Below, in pieces: positions 1-8,181 of a stretch of 64,000 nucleotides of DNA. The translations under genes were made by a program, and so were the position numbers. Source of the DNA: Chryseobacterium wanjuense (GTDB taxonomy: Bacteria > Bacteroidota > Bacteroidia > Flavobacteriales > Weeksellaceae); the NCBI RefSeq assembly GCF_900111495.1, contig NZ_FOIU01000001.1, forward strand, positions 2,580,150 through 2,644,149, written 5' to 3'. The notes below the pieces were generated by a model. The model was not told the origin of the DNA. It worked only from the letters and a program-made list of their open reading frames with translations, and searched no databases. Numbering within the stretch: the first letter of the stretch is position 1; every line of letters starts with the position of its first letter.

Positions 1-2
1 CC

Positions 3-359
3 AACATAAAAGTCGCTTATCTTATCTGGAAAAATCCTTATATGACGATAGGTTCCGATACTTTTATTCATAAAATTTTATCCGAAATCGGTTTTGAAAA
101 TATCTTTAAAAACAGAACCCGTTACCCGGAAATTCAGACCGAAGATTTAGCTGAAGCTGATGTTATTATGCTTTCTTCCGAACCTTTTCCTTTTAAAGAA
201 AAACATATTGAAGAATTAAAGGAGTTTTATCCCGAGAAAAAGATTATGATCGTGGATGGGGAAGCCTTTTCGTGGTATGGGACACATATTGCCAAGTGTG
301 GGGATTATTTTGAGGAATTGATTGCTGAGATGAATTTGTTTAAACACAAGTTTCACTAA
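3..359 (+). CDS. ABC transporter substrate-binding protein, C-terminal part (helical-backbone metal receptor / BtuF-like)
   Basis: The gene enters from the left edge: the frame is open from base 3 and reads NIKVAYLIWKNPYMTIGSDT, so the ATG at 42 is internal. The phrase 'VAYLIWKNPYMTIGSDTFI' followed by 'LSSEPFPFKEKH' is typical of the second lobe of class III periplasmic binding proteins that deliver corrinoids or iron chelates to an ABC permease. The C-terminal helix region is complete and ends at a TAA at 357-359. Substrate cannot be decided from this fragment; cobalamin or a siderophore-type chelate is the family expectation. The N-terminal lobe and any signal peptide lie outside the window. 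Confidence 0.8.
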   Translation, partial: NIKVAYLIWKNPYMTIGSDTFIHKILSEIGFENIFKNRTRYPEIQTEDLAEADVIMLSSEPFPFKEKHIEELKEFYPEKKIMIVDGEAFSWYGTHIAKCGDYFEELIAEMNLFKHKFH

Positions 360-469
360 TTTTTTCACGAATGACACAGATGTTTTAAGTTTTGGCTAAA
401 GCCCGTTCTTATTGACGAATCTTATTATATTGTTGATAAGCAAGTAGTAAATAAATTATCATAACAAAA

Positions 470-494
470 GACTCCGGCCCTTCGGGCCGGAGTC
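470..494. terminator. Bidirectional Rho-independent terminator
   Basis: A perfect 11-bp GC-rich stem (470-480 with 484-494, 3-nt loop TTC) has an AT-rich, T-rich flank on both sides. It sits between the converging ends of the binding-protein gene (+) and the GAF gene (-) and probably serves both. Confidence 0.8.
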
Positions 495-518
495 TATATT
501 TTTAAAAGAAATTTTTAA

Positions 519-968
519 TTATAAAATCTTTGAAACTTCGTTACAAAGCCATTCTAATAATTCTCTGTCCTCTTTTGTGAAAGGATCAATTGTATGAGAA
601 TCAATATCGATTTGACCAACATTTTTCCCGTCCTTGAAAATCGGAACTACAATTTCCGCTTTAGTATCAATAGAACAGCTTAAATAATTGCTTTCCTGAT
701 GAACATCCGGAACCACAAAAGTTTCGTTGGATACGGCCACCTGACCGCAAATCCCTTTTCCATAAGGAATAATTGTATGATCCGTCGGTGCTCCAACGTA
801 AGGACCTAGTTTCAACTCATCCTTATCTCCATTTTTGAAATAGAAACCCGTCCAGTTGAAATAGGAAATTTCCTGATCCAGAAGGTGACAAACTTTTTCA
901 AGTTTTTCCTCCGTATTATGCTTAGGACTTTCAAGAATAGAAGAAAGCCTTTTTTTTAATTCTGACAT
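519..968 (-). CDS. GAF domain protein, probable free methionine-(R)-sulfoxide reductase
   Basis: This 149-residue protein is a single GAF domain. Motifs 'GKGICGQVA', 'VVPDVHQESNYLSCS' and 'AEIVVPIF' match the fRMsr (YebR-type) layout, in which a Cys in the first and a Cys in the second motif form the redox centre that reduces free methionine-R-sulfoxide; both are present here. The third family cysteine is less clear. The ATG at 968 is 12 bases downstream of the stop of the upstream gene (982-2409), so the two are probably cotranscribed. A non-catalytic GAF sensor is the alternative. Confidence 0.75.
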   Translation of the reverse strand: MSELKKRLSSILESPKHNTEEKLEKVCHLLDQEISYFNWTGFYFKNGDKDELKLGPYVGAPTDHTIIPYGKGICGQVAVSNETFVVPDVHQESNYLSCSIDTKAEIVVPIFKDGKNVGQIDIDSHTIDPFTKEDRELLEWLCNEVSKIL

Positions 969-981
969 TGTATTTCTGTTT

Positions 982-2409
982 TTAAGAAAATTGTTTTAAG
1001 GAAAATTCCTCTTTATAACCAAACATTCCGCGCTCTTTGATCATTTCTGCAACACCTTCCGGAACCTGGATTTCCCAGCCTTTCATATTGCAGGCGATCT
1101 TTTTCAAAATATCTCTTGAATAAATTTCCAAAAACTCCGGATTGTAACTCTTGATGTCTACAATACGATCATTAAGTTTGAAATATTTATATAATTCCTT
1201 CAGGTTTTCTTCTACTTTTAATGTTGTAGAATCCAGCAGCTCATGAGTTTCAGGATCTTTATAAGGATACAGGTACACCCTCATTCCGTTTCTGAAAAAC
1301 TTACCGAAAGCTTCCAGAATTCCGCCCGATAAATTTTTATAATATTTCTCTTCAAATACCATCAACAAGTTGTTTACTCCCATTGCAACACCAATATTTC
1401 CACCTGTATAGGACGCAAAATAGTCGATCAGACGATAATACTCCGAGAAGTTTGAAATAATAACGGTATAGCCCAGTTTTCCAAGAATATCTACCCTGTC
1501 GAGGAAATCCCTTTCATCAATATCACCATCTGCCCGCAGGTTTGAAATCGTAATTTCTATTAAAACTTCCGTTTCATCCGGTGTGCAGATCGCATCTTTC
1601 AGGAACATATCCAAACCGTTTCGAAGCATATCGATATTTACTTTCGTTACGGGTCTGAAGCTTCCTCTTACAGCGAAAATATTTTTCTTGTATAAAATAT
1701 CTGCCGGAAGCATATTGTTTCCTTCAGAGTTGAAAATCACGGCGTCTGTCATTCCGTTTTTTACCAACTGTAGCGACATCAACCTGTTATCAACATATGC
1801 AAAAGCGGGACCACTGAAATCGATCATATCAATTTCAAGATTGTCCTTTGCAACATCGTCGTATAAAGATTCAATTAAATTTCTAGGATTATCGTAATAA
1901 TGAAATGCACCAAAAATAAGGTTTACTCCAAGATTTCCCAACGTTTCCTGCTGCAAAGTAGCATCGTTTTCTTTGAATTTTACATGAATGACAATTTCGT
2001 TATAATCTTCATTCTCCTTCACCTGAAAACGAATTCCCACCCAGCCATGGCCTTTCACCGTTTTATCAAAATTGATGGTAGTAACCGTATTAGCGTAAGA
2101 AAAAAACTTTCTGTTGGGATTGTTTTCCCTTGAAATTCTTTCTTCGATCAAGGCCACCTCATAGCGAAGCATTTTTCGAAGTCTGTTTTGGGTAACATAT
2201 CTGTTTTTTACCTCTTTTCCGTAGATGGCATCACTAAAATCTTTGTCGTAAGCAGACATCGCCTTAGCAATTGTACCCGAAGCCCCTCCTGCTCTAAAAA
2301 AATGTCGAACAGTCTCCTGCCCTGCTCCAATTTCCGCGAAAGTACCATAAATAGTAGGATCTAGATTAATTGTTAATGCTTTTTGTTTAGGAGTTAGTTT
2401 CTGATACAT
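982..2409 (-). CDS. Conserved Bacteroidota protein of unknown function (475 aa)
   Basis: The protein starts MYQKLTPKQKALTINLDP and carries 'YGTFAEIGAGQETVRHFFRAGGASGTIAK', a signature I recognise from a widespread, highly conserved, soluble Bacteroidota family. Databases often label the family as TonB-dependent receptor or nicotinate-nucleotide adenylyltransferase. Neither label is supported by the sequence: there is no signal peptide, plug domain or HIGH motif. There are no membrane segments. It lies directly upstream of the GAF gene on the same strand (13-base gap) and is divergent from the MBL gene at 2464. Function is unknown. Confidence 0.7.
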   Translation of the reverse strand: MYQKLTPKQKALTINLDPTIYGTFAEIGAGQETVRHFFRAGGASGTIAKAMSAYDKDFSDAIYGKEVKNRYVTQNRLRKMLRYEVALIEERISRENNPNRKFFSYANTVTTINFDKTVKGHGWVGIRFQVKENEDYNEIVIHVKFKENDATLQQETLGNLGVNLIFGAFHYYDNPRNLIESLYDDVAKDNLEIDMIDFSGPAFAYVDNRLMSLQLVKNGMTDAVIFNSEGNNMLPADILYKKNIFAVRGSFRPVTKVNIDMLRNGLDMFLKDAICTPDETEVLIEITISNLRADGDIDERDFLDRVDILGKLGYTVIISNFSEYYRLIDYFASYTGGNIGVAMGVNNLLMVFEEKYYKNLSGGILEAFGKFFRNGMRVYLYPYKDPETHELLDSTTLKVEENLKELYKYFKLNDRIVDIKSYNPEFLEIYSRDILKKIACNMKGWEIQVPEGVAEMIKERGMFGYKEEFSLKQFS

Positions 2410-2463
2410 TAGGACATTAAATTTTTCGTAAATTTACCAAAATTAAACCAACCTCAAAAGAAA

Positions 2464-3231
2464 ATGAAGTTGAAATTTTTAGGAACGGGAACTTCCCACG
2501 GTGTACCCGTTATTGGCTGCACTTGTGAAGTGTGTACTTCAAAGAATCCAAAAGACAGTCGCTTTCGATCTTCTGTGATGGTGACTACGGACGAAAACAG
2601 GAAAATCCTTATCGATTGCGGCCCGGATTTCAGGCAGCAGATGCTTATTAACCACGAACACAACGTAGATATCGCTCTTCTCACCCACGAACACAACGAC
2701 CATGTGATCGGGCTTGATGATATGCGCCCACTGATTTTTAAAAGCGGAAAAGACATGCCTCTTTACTGCTACCAAAGGGTCGGACACGAAGTAAAAAACC
2801 GTTTTCCTTATGCTTTTACGGACGTACGGTATCCGGGAGCTCCGGCTTTTGATCTGCATGAAATTGAAAATAAACCTTTTACCGTTTTAGATACGGAAAT
2901 CACTCCGATTGAGGTGATTCATTATAAAATAACAGTTTTCGGATATAAGTTTAAAAACATGGCTTACATTACCGATGCTAATTTTATTTCTGAAACCGAA
3001 AAGAAAAAATTGCAAAATCTTGATGTCCTGGTGTTGAACTGTATCAGGAAATTTGATCCGCATCCGGCACATTTTATTCTTCCGGATGTTATTCAATTAT
3101 TTCAAGAGCTAAAACCTAAGAAATTATTTTTAACCCATATCAGTCACCATCTGGGTTTGCATGATATTGAAGATAAACAACTTCCAGCCGGAATGCACCT
3201 TGCCTACGATGGTTTGGAAATAAATTTTTAA
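2464..3231 (+). CDS. MBL-fold hydrolase, PhnP-like phosphoribosyl cyclic phosphodiesterase family
   Basis: A 255-residue metallo-beta-lactamase-fold protein. The N-terminal 'FLGTGTSHGVPVIGCTCEVC' gives the glycine-rich first strand and the GCxCxxC cluster seen in PhnP relatives, where it binds a structural zinc. 'LLTHEHNDHVIGLDD' is the HxHxDH metal motif; 'FLTHISHHLG' supplies a late His ligand. PhnP hydrolyses cyclic phosphates of ribose, but no phn genes are visible here, so the substrate is open. The start at 2464 follows an AT-rich 54-base gap from the divergent gene at 2409. Confidence 0.85.
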   Translation: MKLKFLGTGTSHGVPVIGCTCEVCTSKNPKDSRFRSSVMVTTDENRKILIDCGPDFRQQMLINHEHNVDIALLTHEHNDHVIGLDDMRPLIFKSGKDMPLYCYQRVGHEVKNRFPYAFTDVRYPGAPAFDLHEIENKPFTVLDTEITPIEVIHYKITVFGYKFKNMAYITDANFISETEKKKLQNLDVLVLNCIRKFDPHPAHFILPDVIQLFQELKPKKLFLTHISHHLGLHDIEDKQLPAGMHLAYDGLEINF

Positions 3232-3252
3232 AATTTTTTCATCAAAAAGCTT

Positions 3253-3281
3253 TTGAGAATTAATAAAAGTTTCTATATTTG
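3253..3281 (+). promoter_or_regulatory. Bacteroidota-type promoter of tRNA-Leu
   Basis: A -33 TTG (3253-3255) is followed after 18 bases by the -7 box TATATTTG (3274-3281), fitting the flavobacterial TTG-N17-23-TAnnTTTG pattern. Transcription would begin near 3286, about 14 bases before the mature tRNA. Confidence 0.75.
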
Positions 3282-3299
3282 CACACCTAAACAAAACAA

Positions 3300-3379
3300 G
3301 CCCGAGTGGCGGAATTGGTAGACGCGCTGGTCTCAAACACCAGTGGGAAACCGTGCCGGTTCGAGCCCGGCCTCGGGTA
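3300..3379 (+). tRNA. tRNA-Leu (anticodon CAA)
   Basis: The cloverleaf folds by hand. The acceptor GCCCGAG (3300-3306) pairs with CTCGGGT (3372-3378, first pair G-U). The anticodon stem CTGGT/ACCAG (3327-3331/3339-3343) encloses loop CTCAAAC with anticodon CAA at 3334-3336. A long leucine-type variable arm follows, then T stem GCCGG/CCGGC with loop TTCGAGC. The discriminator base is A3379. CCA is not encoded. The 3' half is also read antisense as the last codons of a serine recombinase, which marks this tRNA as an integration site. Confidence 0.95.
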
Positions 3380-4255
3380 CAAGACCGGAAAGAGGTGATA
3401 ATTCACTTTCTTTCCGGTTTTTTTTCATACCTAACTCATTGTTTATCTGATATATATAAGAGAGCAAAACATTGGGTCGGGTGGTTCGATAATGATTTTT
3501 TGAAAATTGCAATTTTTCAGGAAATATCGAACCAATTATTTTACGTTTTACTTCGATATCCCCATCAGTATAGACTTTCGCAAGGTCTACTAGGTTCGAT
3601 AATGCTTGGTCTAGTAGTTGTTGAAAATCTATTTTCTTATTATCCTTTCCTTTAGTTAATTTAGCTTCGAGCTTTTCAATTTGTGCTTTACAGTCGGTCT
3701 TAATTTCAAGATAATCTTCATCATCAATGACTTCCTCCATCAGTTTATTTCTTGCCTGTTTCAATTTACTGTTTAAACGATCTATTTCTAATAGAATTGC
3801 TTTCCTTTCTCTTTGGGGATTATTGATTAATTTTTCAAAATTTTGCCTCAGTACTTTTTTCAAATAATTTTTTATAGATATGCGCATTTCCAATGACTGC
3901 AATATCTCTAAAAATTTAGAATTAATAATCTCAGATTTGTAACGGTATGAACACGGGGACTGGCAATGATAGTAATAATATTTATTTCCAGAACGTCCCG
4001 TAGAGGCACTGCCTGTAATCAAATGACCACATTCCGGACACACAAGGAAACCTCTTAATGGCAAATTATCGTCAGACAGTACTTTTACATTAGGTCTGGC
4101 TGGATTCACATTTCCATCCATTATACATTGAACTTTTTCGAATAGTTCTTCACTGATCAAAGGTTCATGAATACTTTTAACAAAATGAGCCTCCTCTTCA
4201 TTGAATTGCTCCACGTAAATTTTCCCACAATATTGTAATAGGAATTTTTCATAGA
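3333..4255 (-). pseudogene. Serine recombinase (tRNA-Leu-type integrase), C-terminal fragment
   Basis: The frame covers the back half of a large serine recombinase: 'YCGKIYV' (end of the Recombinase domain), 'HEPLISEELFEKVQ', the zinc ribbon 'CPECGHLITGSAS', a coiled-coil region, and the family ending 'RTTRPN'. Its last residues (AGLEPARFPTGV) are encoded by the antisense of tRNA-Leu, with the stop in the anticodon loop. A GTG at 4214 could start translation, but the frame is homologous upstream of it to about 4255 and meets a stop near 4270. The catalytic N-terminal domain with its serine is missing. A same-strand N-terminal fragment of the same family lies at 56645-57158. The piece is not expected to be active alone. 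Confidence 0.85.
3384..3426 (+). terminator. Rho-independent terminator after tRNA-Leu
   Basis: A 10-bp perfect stem (3384-3393 with 3409-3418) with an inner GTGA/TCAC extension is followed by a run of T to about 3426. It ends the tRNA transcript on the + strand and lies inside the antisense recombinase reading frame. Confidence 0.85.
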
Positions 4256-4399
4256 TTTGTAAAGGTTTTTAATTTTTTAAAGATTAATTACTGAACTACG
4301 CTCTTTCCCGTAAGTGTCCAAACTGCATGGGAAGGGGCTTTTTTCTTTCTTCTGATTTTTAAGTTGAGTAGTTTTTGATTCATTTTTTAGATAAAGACT

Positions 4400-4600
4400 T
4401 TCCTGATGTCCTTTGGTATGAAAAAGGACTGGTGAGGTTCTGTAAGCAGTGACCTTTAGGGCACCGGAAAGAATTAAATATGAATGAAATCTGTGTTCCC
4501 GTGTAAGCTTTTTAAAGCCGCAATAGGTTGTACATTCCTATTGTATCGTGTAGTCTGATACTATGTTTAGGAAGCGGGCTTAGATTGTGATGTAGAGATA
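4400..4600. other. Densely structured non-coding region
   Basis: No convincing gene lies between the recombinase fragment and 4912, but several exact stems occur: 4408-4414 with 4423-4429; a nested GGTG/CACC, AGGT/ACCT and CTG/CAG set around 4431-4465; CAATAGG/CCTATTG with a 9-base loop near 4521-4543; and immediately after it GTATC/GATAC with another 9-base loop. GC content is higher than in the flanks. This suggests a structured RNA or the 3' continuation of the neighbouring RNA at 4616-4798. I could not match it to tmRNA, RNase P RNA or a group II intron domain V. Confidence 0.4.
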
Positions 4601-4615
4601 AAGCGAACTGCATTG

Positions 4616-4798
4616 AAAAAAAACGGCATGGGACTCAACATTATCAGTAATAGGGGTACTGGTATACCTTACACACAGATAAGAGGAAGAGACCCACGCC
4701 TAGGTCGTGAGCCGCTTACTTATCGTCTTGTGTGTTTAAAAATTACCAGTTTTCTATTACAAGATTCTAAGCAATAGCTTCTATTATTCGTTGAAGTA
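4616..4798 (-). ncRNA. Candidate 6S-like RNA (about 183 nt rod-shaped RNA)
   Basis: On the minus strand a -7 box TAACTTTG (plus coordinates 4802-4809) precedes a transcript of about 183 nt ending in eight T (4616-4623). It folds into one long rod: 4754-4760 with 4647-4653, 4744-4750 with 4658-4664, 4729-4735 with 4671-4677, and 4719-4724 with 4678-4683, all perfect pairs, separated by an internal loop and capped by a GC-rich loop around 4690-4712. Size, rod shape, central bubble and terminal poly-U resemble 6S RNA, of which a Flavobacteria-specific form is known. Identity as 6S is inference from shape; the start and end are estimates. Confidence 0.45.
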
Positions 4799-4911
4799 TC
4801 GCAAAGTTAACAAACAATTATTTATTTGCTAACAATTATTCCAAATATACAAAAAATATCGGTACGGCATAGCGTAACGATATTTTTTTTCTTAAATCGT
4901 TAATTGCATTT

Positions 4912-5220
4912 GTGAATACAGAACAAAATATTTACAAGATTAAAATAATTATAACCTTAAAAAGACTTTTGGAGAGAGGGAAAAATCTTCAAAAAGAACT
5001 TAAGGATAATAAAGTTGTTTACAGTTATCATGGAGTTGCTTCCAATGCACTCTTACGAAAAGCTACAATAAATGATACCTTAAACGGTATTACATCACCT
5101 AAAGCCACAACTTTAATTAGTATCGTTGAAGCCATGGAATTCACAATGACAGATTTTGGCAAAGAGTTTGACAGTATCTCATATGATGAAATAAAGAAAT
5201 TTATGAATGAAAATTCATAA
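4912..5220 (+). CDS. Small XRE-like helix-turn-helix protein
   Basis: A 102-residue protein starting at GTG 4912. The central part 'SNALLRKATINDTLNGITSPKATTLISIVEAMEFTMTDFGKEFD' has the layout of an XRE/lambda-repressor-like HTH: recognition-helix segment, 'SPKATTLISIVEAM' linker helix and a final 'F' helix. The N-terminal 35 residues are basic. It stands alone downstream of the structured RNA region and 258 bases ahead of the Shedu-like gene, on the same strand, so it may regulate that gene. The GTG start has little visible ribosome-binding sequence, usual for this group; confidence in the start is low. Confidence 0.6.
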   Translation: MNTEQNIYKIKIIITLKRLLERGKNLQKELKDNKVVYSYHGVASNALLRKATINDTLNGITSPKATTLISIVEAMEFTMTDFGKEFDSISYDEIKKFMNENS

Positions 5221-5419
5221 AACAATTTATTCTAATTTACCAATTTCTTTATAATAATGACCAGAACATTGTTTTAAAACTTGTTTTATTTCTTTATATT
5301 CTTTTTGTTTTTTGATTAAGATAAATTTATAGTACAATAAAGGTGATAGTCGTAATAATGCTATAAATTTTTAGTGTTTTCATATTTGTGGTTTTTGTAA
5401 AGACAGAAAAATTCATGAA

Positions 5420-5451
5420 TTGAATATCAAAAGAATAAATTGTTATATTTG
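5420..5451 (+). promoter_or_regulatory. Promoter of the Shedu-like gene
   Basis: TTG at 5420-5422, a 21-base spacer, and the -7 box TATATTTG at 5444-5451 fit the flavobacterial consensus. The start codon follows 28 bases after the box. Confidence 0.6.
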
Positions 5452-5478
5452 AAGATATAAGAATTCAACAATAATAGT

Positions 5479-6264
5479 ATGTATCATTTTGACGAGCTTA
5501 CTTTCGAACAAAAAGAAAAATTTAAAGAATTTAAAAAAATAACTAGCTCCTTTGAAATTGATGTTGAGGCGTGGTGTAAAATAACTGATGAAAACCCATA
5601 CTTATGGCATACTGATTCATATTTCCCTGATAATTTTCTTGATGATTATATTCTTAGAAATAATTATAATGAATGTAATGGATATATTAATGAATTAAAA
5701 TTATTAATTGAAAATAGGAGCTGTACAGAAAGAGAAATCTTAAACTTTATTTCTAATGATAAACTTTTTATAGCCGCAGCTATCCTGAAAAGTTTTACTT
5801 TGTTTGGACATCACGACGGATATATTTTTAAAGAATTCGAATTACCCCCACATTACGTCTGCGATTATTTAATTGTTGGGAAAAATTCTGATGGTTACCA
5901 TTTTCTCTTAATTGAATTTGAAAATATATATAATAATATAACAATTTCTGATGGAGATTTTGGAACAACAATCAGAAAAGGGTTGAATCAAATCGATGAT
6001 TGGAAAAGCTGGATGGACAAGAATTTCCTAACATTTTCGAGTAATTTAAAACGATTTAAAAATAAACGAGAAACTTTACCTGATGAATTTAACGATTATG
6101 ATTCGACCAGATTTACATATTGTGTTGTTGCAGGCAGAAGAGAAGATTATAAAGAAAAAACATATCGTAAAGTTAGAGAATTGTCCAAACAAAATATTAT
6201 ATTAACTCATTATGACAAGCTATTGGAAGAAGCAGAATTTCTATTAAATTCTGGAAGTTATTAA
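5479..6264 (+). CDS. Shedu-like DUF4263 nuclease (candidate anti-phage protein)
   Basis: A 261-residue protein. The C-terminal two thirds carry the DUF4263 pattern: 'PPHYVCDYLIVGKNSDGYHFLLIEFEN' followed by 'GDFGTTIRKGLNQIDDWKSWM'. This is the PD-(D/E)xK-like core (Asp in 'CDYLI', acidic 'IEFE' strand, downstream Gln of 'NQIDDW') found in the single-gene Shedu defence system. The ElK lysine typical of the fold is replaced by E-N, as in the subgroup with 'xELE' strands. The N-terminal about 110 residues are unassigned and may sense the trigger. It converges on the ApeA-like gene (6395-7849) within a cluster of defence genes. Family confidence is good; activity is inferred. Confidence 0.75.
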   Translation: MYHFDELTFEQKEKFKEFKKITSSFEIDVEAWCKITDENPYLWHTDSYFPDNFLDDYILRNNYNECNGYINELKLLIENRSCTEREILNFISNDKLFIAAAILKSFTLFGHHDGYIFKEFELPPHYVCDYLIVGKNSDGYHFLLIEFENIYNNITISDGDFGTTIRKGLNQIDDWKSWMDKNFLTFSSNLKRFKNKRETLPDEFNDYDSTRFTYCVVAGRREDYKEKTYRKVRELSKQNIILTHYDKLLEEAEFLLNSGSY

Positions 6265-6368
6265 AACTTATAACAATATAAAATAGAAGTACATAATTAT
6301 ATATTTTTATTGCAATATTAAGTGTAAATATTTTAGACATAGAAATTAGCAAAATAATTTTATAGTCA

Positions 6369-6402
6369 TTAGATAAAGTCGTGGCTATTACAAATTATCT
6401 AA
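6369..6402. terminator. Stem-loop between convergent defence genes, containing a 23-bp repeated sequence
   Basis: TTAGATAA (6369-6376) pairs perfectly with TTATCTAA (6395-6402), leaving an 18-base loop. The right arm overlaps the stop codon of the ApeA-like gene. Bases 6371-6393 occur again, exactly and inverted, at 63905-63927. The hairpin may end transcripts of both flanking genes, but the absence of a strong T run leaves this uncertain. Confidence 0.45.
6371..6393 (+). repeat. 23-bp repeat, copy 1 (inverted partner at 63905-63927)
   Basis: The sequence begins AGATAAAGTCGTGG and ends CTATTACAA. Its exact reverse complement is at 63905-63927, 57.5 kb away. The two face each other as terminal inverted repeats would. 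Each lies downstream of a defence gene. No matching target-site duplication is evident outside the copies. Confidence 0.85.
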
Positions 6403-7849
6403 TATCATAACTATCTACATCTTTTGTATAATTTTTAGGATTAACTTCTTCAAATTCTTCTTTAGTTGCATACATGTATCTTCGATCTCTATGACTAAAG
6501 TACTCAATTAAATTTAAAATACAATCTCTTAATAAATGATCAAGCTTAAGATAATTTCGAAACATTTCTCCATGGCTTTTTCCAACTATACCTTCATGTA
6601 CGGCAAGATTTCTTTCTCTTTTTATAAGACTTTTTACATTCTTATTAATAGGAATTTTAGCATATTCTAAGAAGTTAGTAAGTGATTTATTAGTACTAGT
6701 ATGATTAATATTTAAGTTAGATATGATAGCATTCATTCTGGACCAAGATGGTTCATCAATACTTTTGACAGGTAAAATCGCTTTTATTAAATTGGGTTTT
6801 ATTTCATTTGAAAATATATCTTCATCTATCATACCTGTAGATTCAACAGCTAGATGATTTGAATATTTTTTAGCAATTCTTTCAAGAGCTGTAATCAAGA
6901 TAAAATACCTTTCCTCTACTCCGATAGTTTGTGATGAAACATTCAGTGAAAATATTAAAGATTCCAAATCTAAGATTTTATTAATTCTTTGAAATTTCAC
7001 AAAAGATCGGAAAAATATTTCGCGGAAAATTTCATCGGAAAAAGAATGGTGGAAGTTTATAGGAATATAGCTATTATGTTGATCGTCATTTTTTTTTATA
7101 AAAGAGTAATTAATTTCTATTTCTGATGTGTATTGATTATTGCTTTGTCCATGATATCTTCCAATATATTCTTTTCGTATCTTTACACGAGCCCCATTAA
7201 TAAACGACAGAATACTTATTAACTCATACTTTATTTTTAGATAATCTTCGTAGTATAATATACAATAGCTTCTTGGTTCCTTATGATTTCTGAAGTCAAG
7301 TAGTATATTTTCAGAATTCTTATTTTGAATCAATTTTAACTTAAAATAATTTCCATTACCTTCTAATCCATCAATCACCCAAGCAGTCTCAGTGTGATCG
7401 AATGCAAAATCAAAAAAATTATCATCACTTTTTGCACCTCTTATAAACTTTTTGGTTTCAGTCGAATTAGCAAATTTTGTATTAAAATTTTCAAGTTCAA
7501 CATACCAAATATTTTGTTTCCTATCGATATCTTTTTCTTCCTCATCATATAATTTTCTCTCTGGAGCGTGTAACTTAATGTACCCCTCACAAATAAATGT
7601 TACTTTATTATTACCCCCTTCATGCCTTGTTAAAAATAAATCTTGGCATTCAATTTTATATTTTTTTTCAGTTAAACCAACTATTTTATAATAATGATTG
7701 GATTCATTTTTTTCATAAATTGAGTTGTCTGTAAGTAATGTTTCAACCTTATAAACACCATTTTCAAGAAAAACCAAAGCAAATGAAATATTGATTTTTT
7801 CATTTTGACATTCTAAATATCCAGAAGTAATAGTGTAAACTAAATCCAT
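6395..7849 (-). CDS. ApeA-like HEPN-domain protein (candidate abortive-infection RNase)
   Basis: A 484-residue protein. The C-terminal helical half contains 'RERNLAVHEG' with R413 and H418, the RxxxxH motif of HEPN ribonucleases, in the arrangement of Apea-like HEPN proteins: long N-terminal beta-rich region of about 300 residues, then 'EERYFILITALERIAKKY', then the RxxxxH helix. ApeA proteins are known anti-phage factors acting through RNA cleavage. No partner gene is attached: the protein stands alone, convergent with the Shedu-like gene and divergent from the IetA-like gene. On the minus strand upstream, a TATACTTTC resembles a -7 box. Start ATG 7849 fits the family length. Confidence 0.75.
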   Translation of the reverse strand: MDLVYTITSGYLECQNEKINISFALVFLENGVYKVETLLTDNSIYEKNESNHYYKIVGLTEKKYKIECQDLFLTRHEGGNNKVTFICEGYIKLHAPERKLYDEEEKDIDRKQNIWYVELENFNTKFANSTETKKFIRGAKSDDNFFDFAFDHTETAWVIDGLEGNGNYFKLKLIQNKNSENILLDFRNHKEPRSYCILYYEDYLKIKYELISILSFINGARVKIRKEYIGRYHGQSNNQYTSEIEINYSFIKKNDDQHNSYIPINFHHSFSDEIFREIFFRSFVKFQRINKILDLESLIFSLNVSSQTIGVEERYFILITALERIAKKYSNHLAVESTGMIDEDIFSNEIKPNLIKAILPVKSIDEPSWSRMNAIISNLNINHTSTNKSLTNFLEYAKIPINKNVKSLIKRERNLAVHEGIVGKSHGEMFRNYLKLDHLLRDCILNLIEYFSHRDRRYMYATKEEFEEVNPKNYTKDVDSYDIR

Positions 7850-8181
7850 TTTCTTTTACAAGTAATTAAGTTTATTGAAAGTATAAAAAATTGTGACAAT
7901 ATGCTGCCAAATCGATCAGTTTCAAAACAAATACTTTCGTTAATTATGTGCTTTTTGTGAAGATAACAATGACAAAAAATACCGATTTCTCAAGAATTTC
8001 AGGAGCAATATATTAAATTGTAAATTAAAATAAAACTTCAAAATTATATAATTTATTTAAATAAATGAAATTAACTTTTTAAAAATTATACATTCATTTT
8101 AATAATTTATACTCGTCGGGTCAAATTATTTTAGTAACTTCAACCTATGAATTATGTAAAAAAGTTACCTTTGCAAAAATT
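7850..8181. other. Divergent intergenic region, promoters only
   Basis: Very AT-rich, no gene seen. It separates the ApeA-like (-) and IetA-like (+) starts. On the + strand TACCTTTG (8166-8173) matches the -7 consensus just 9 bases from the ATG at 8182, though no good -33 TTG is visible. Confidence 0.4.

Noticed and set aside
1583..2133. Short + strand frames antisense to the 475-residue gene
   Set aside because: They are shadows of a conserved gene, with compositions unlike proteins.
982..2409. Label as TonB-dependent receptor or adenylyltransferase
   Set aside because: No signal peptide, plug, barrel strands or HIGH motif is visible; the label seems to be an inherited database error.
3333..3380. 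A second copy of the tRNA-Leu 3' end (attR) marking the far end of the integrated element
   Set aside because: I looked for the tRNA 3' segment elsewhere in the window and did not find it; the other end is probably outside the window or lost.
4260..4911. Group II intron, tmRNA or RNase P RNA
   Set aside because: No domain V, tRNA-like ends or RNase P core sequences could be found; only generic structure is supported.
6300..6394. CRISPR-like repeat because of the repeated 23-mer
   Set aside because: Only two copies exist, 57.5 kb apart and inverted; there is no array or cas gene in the window.
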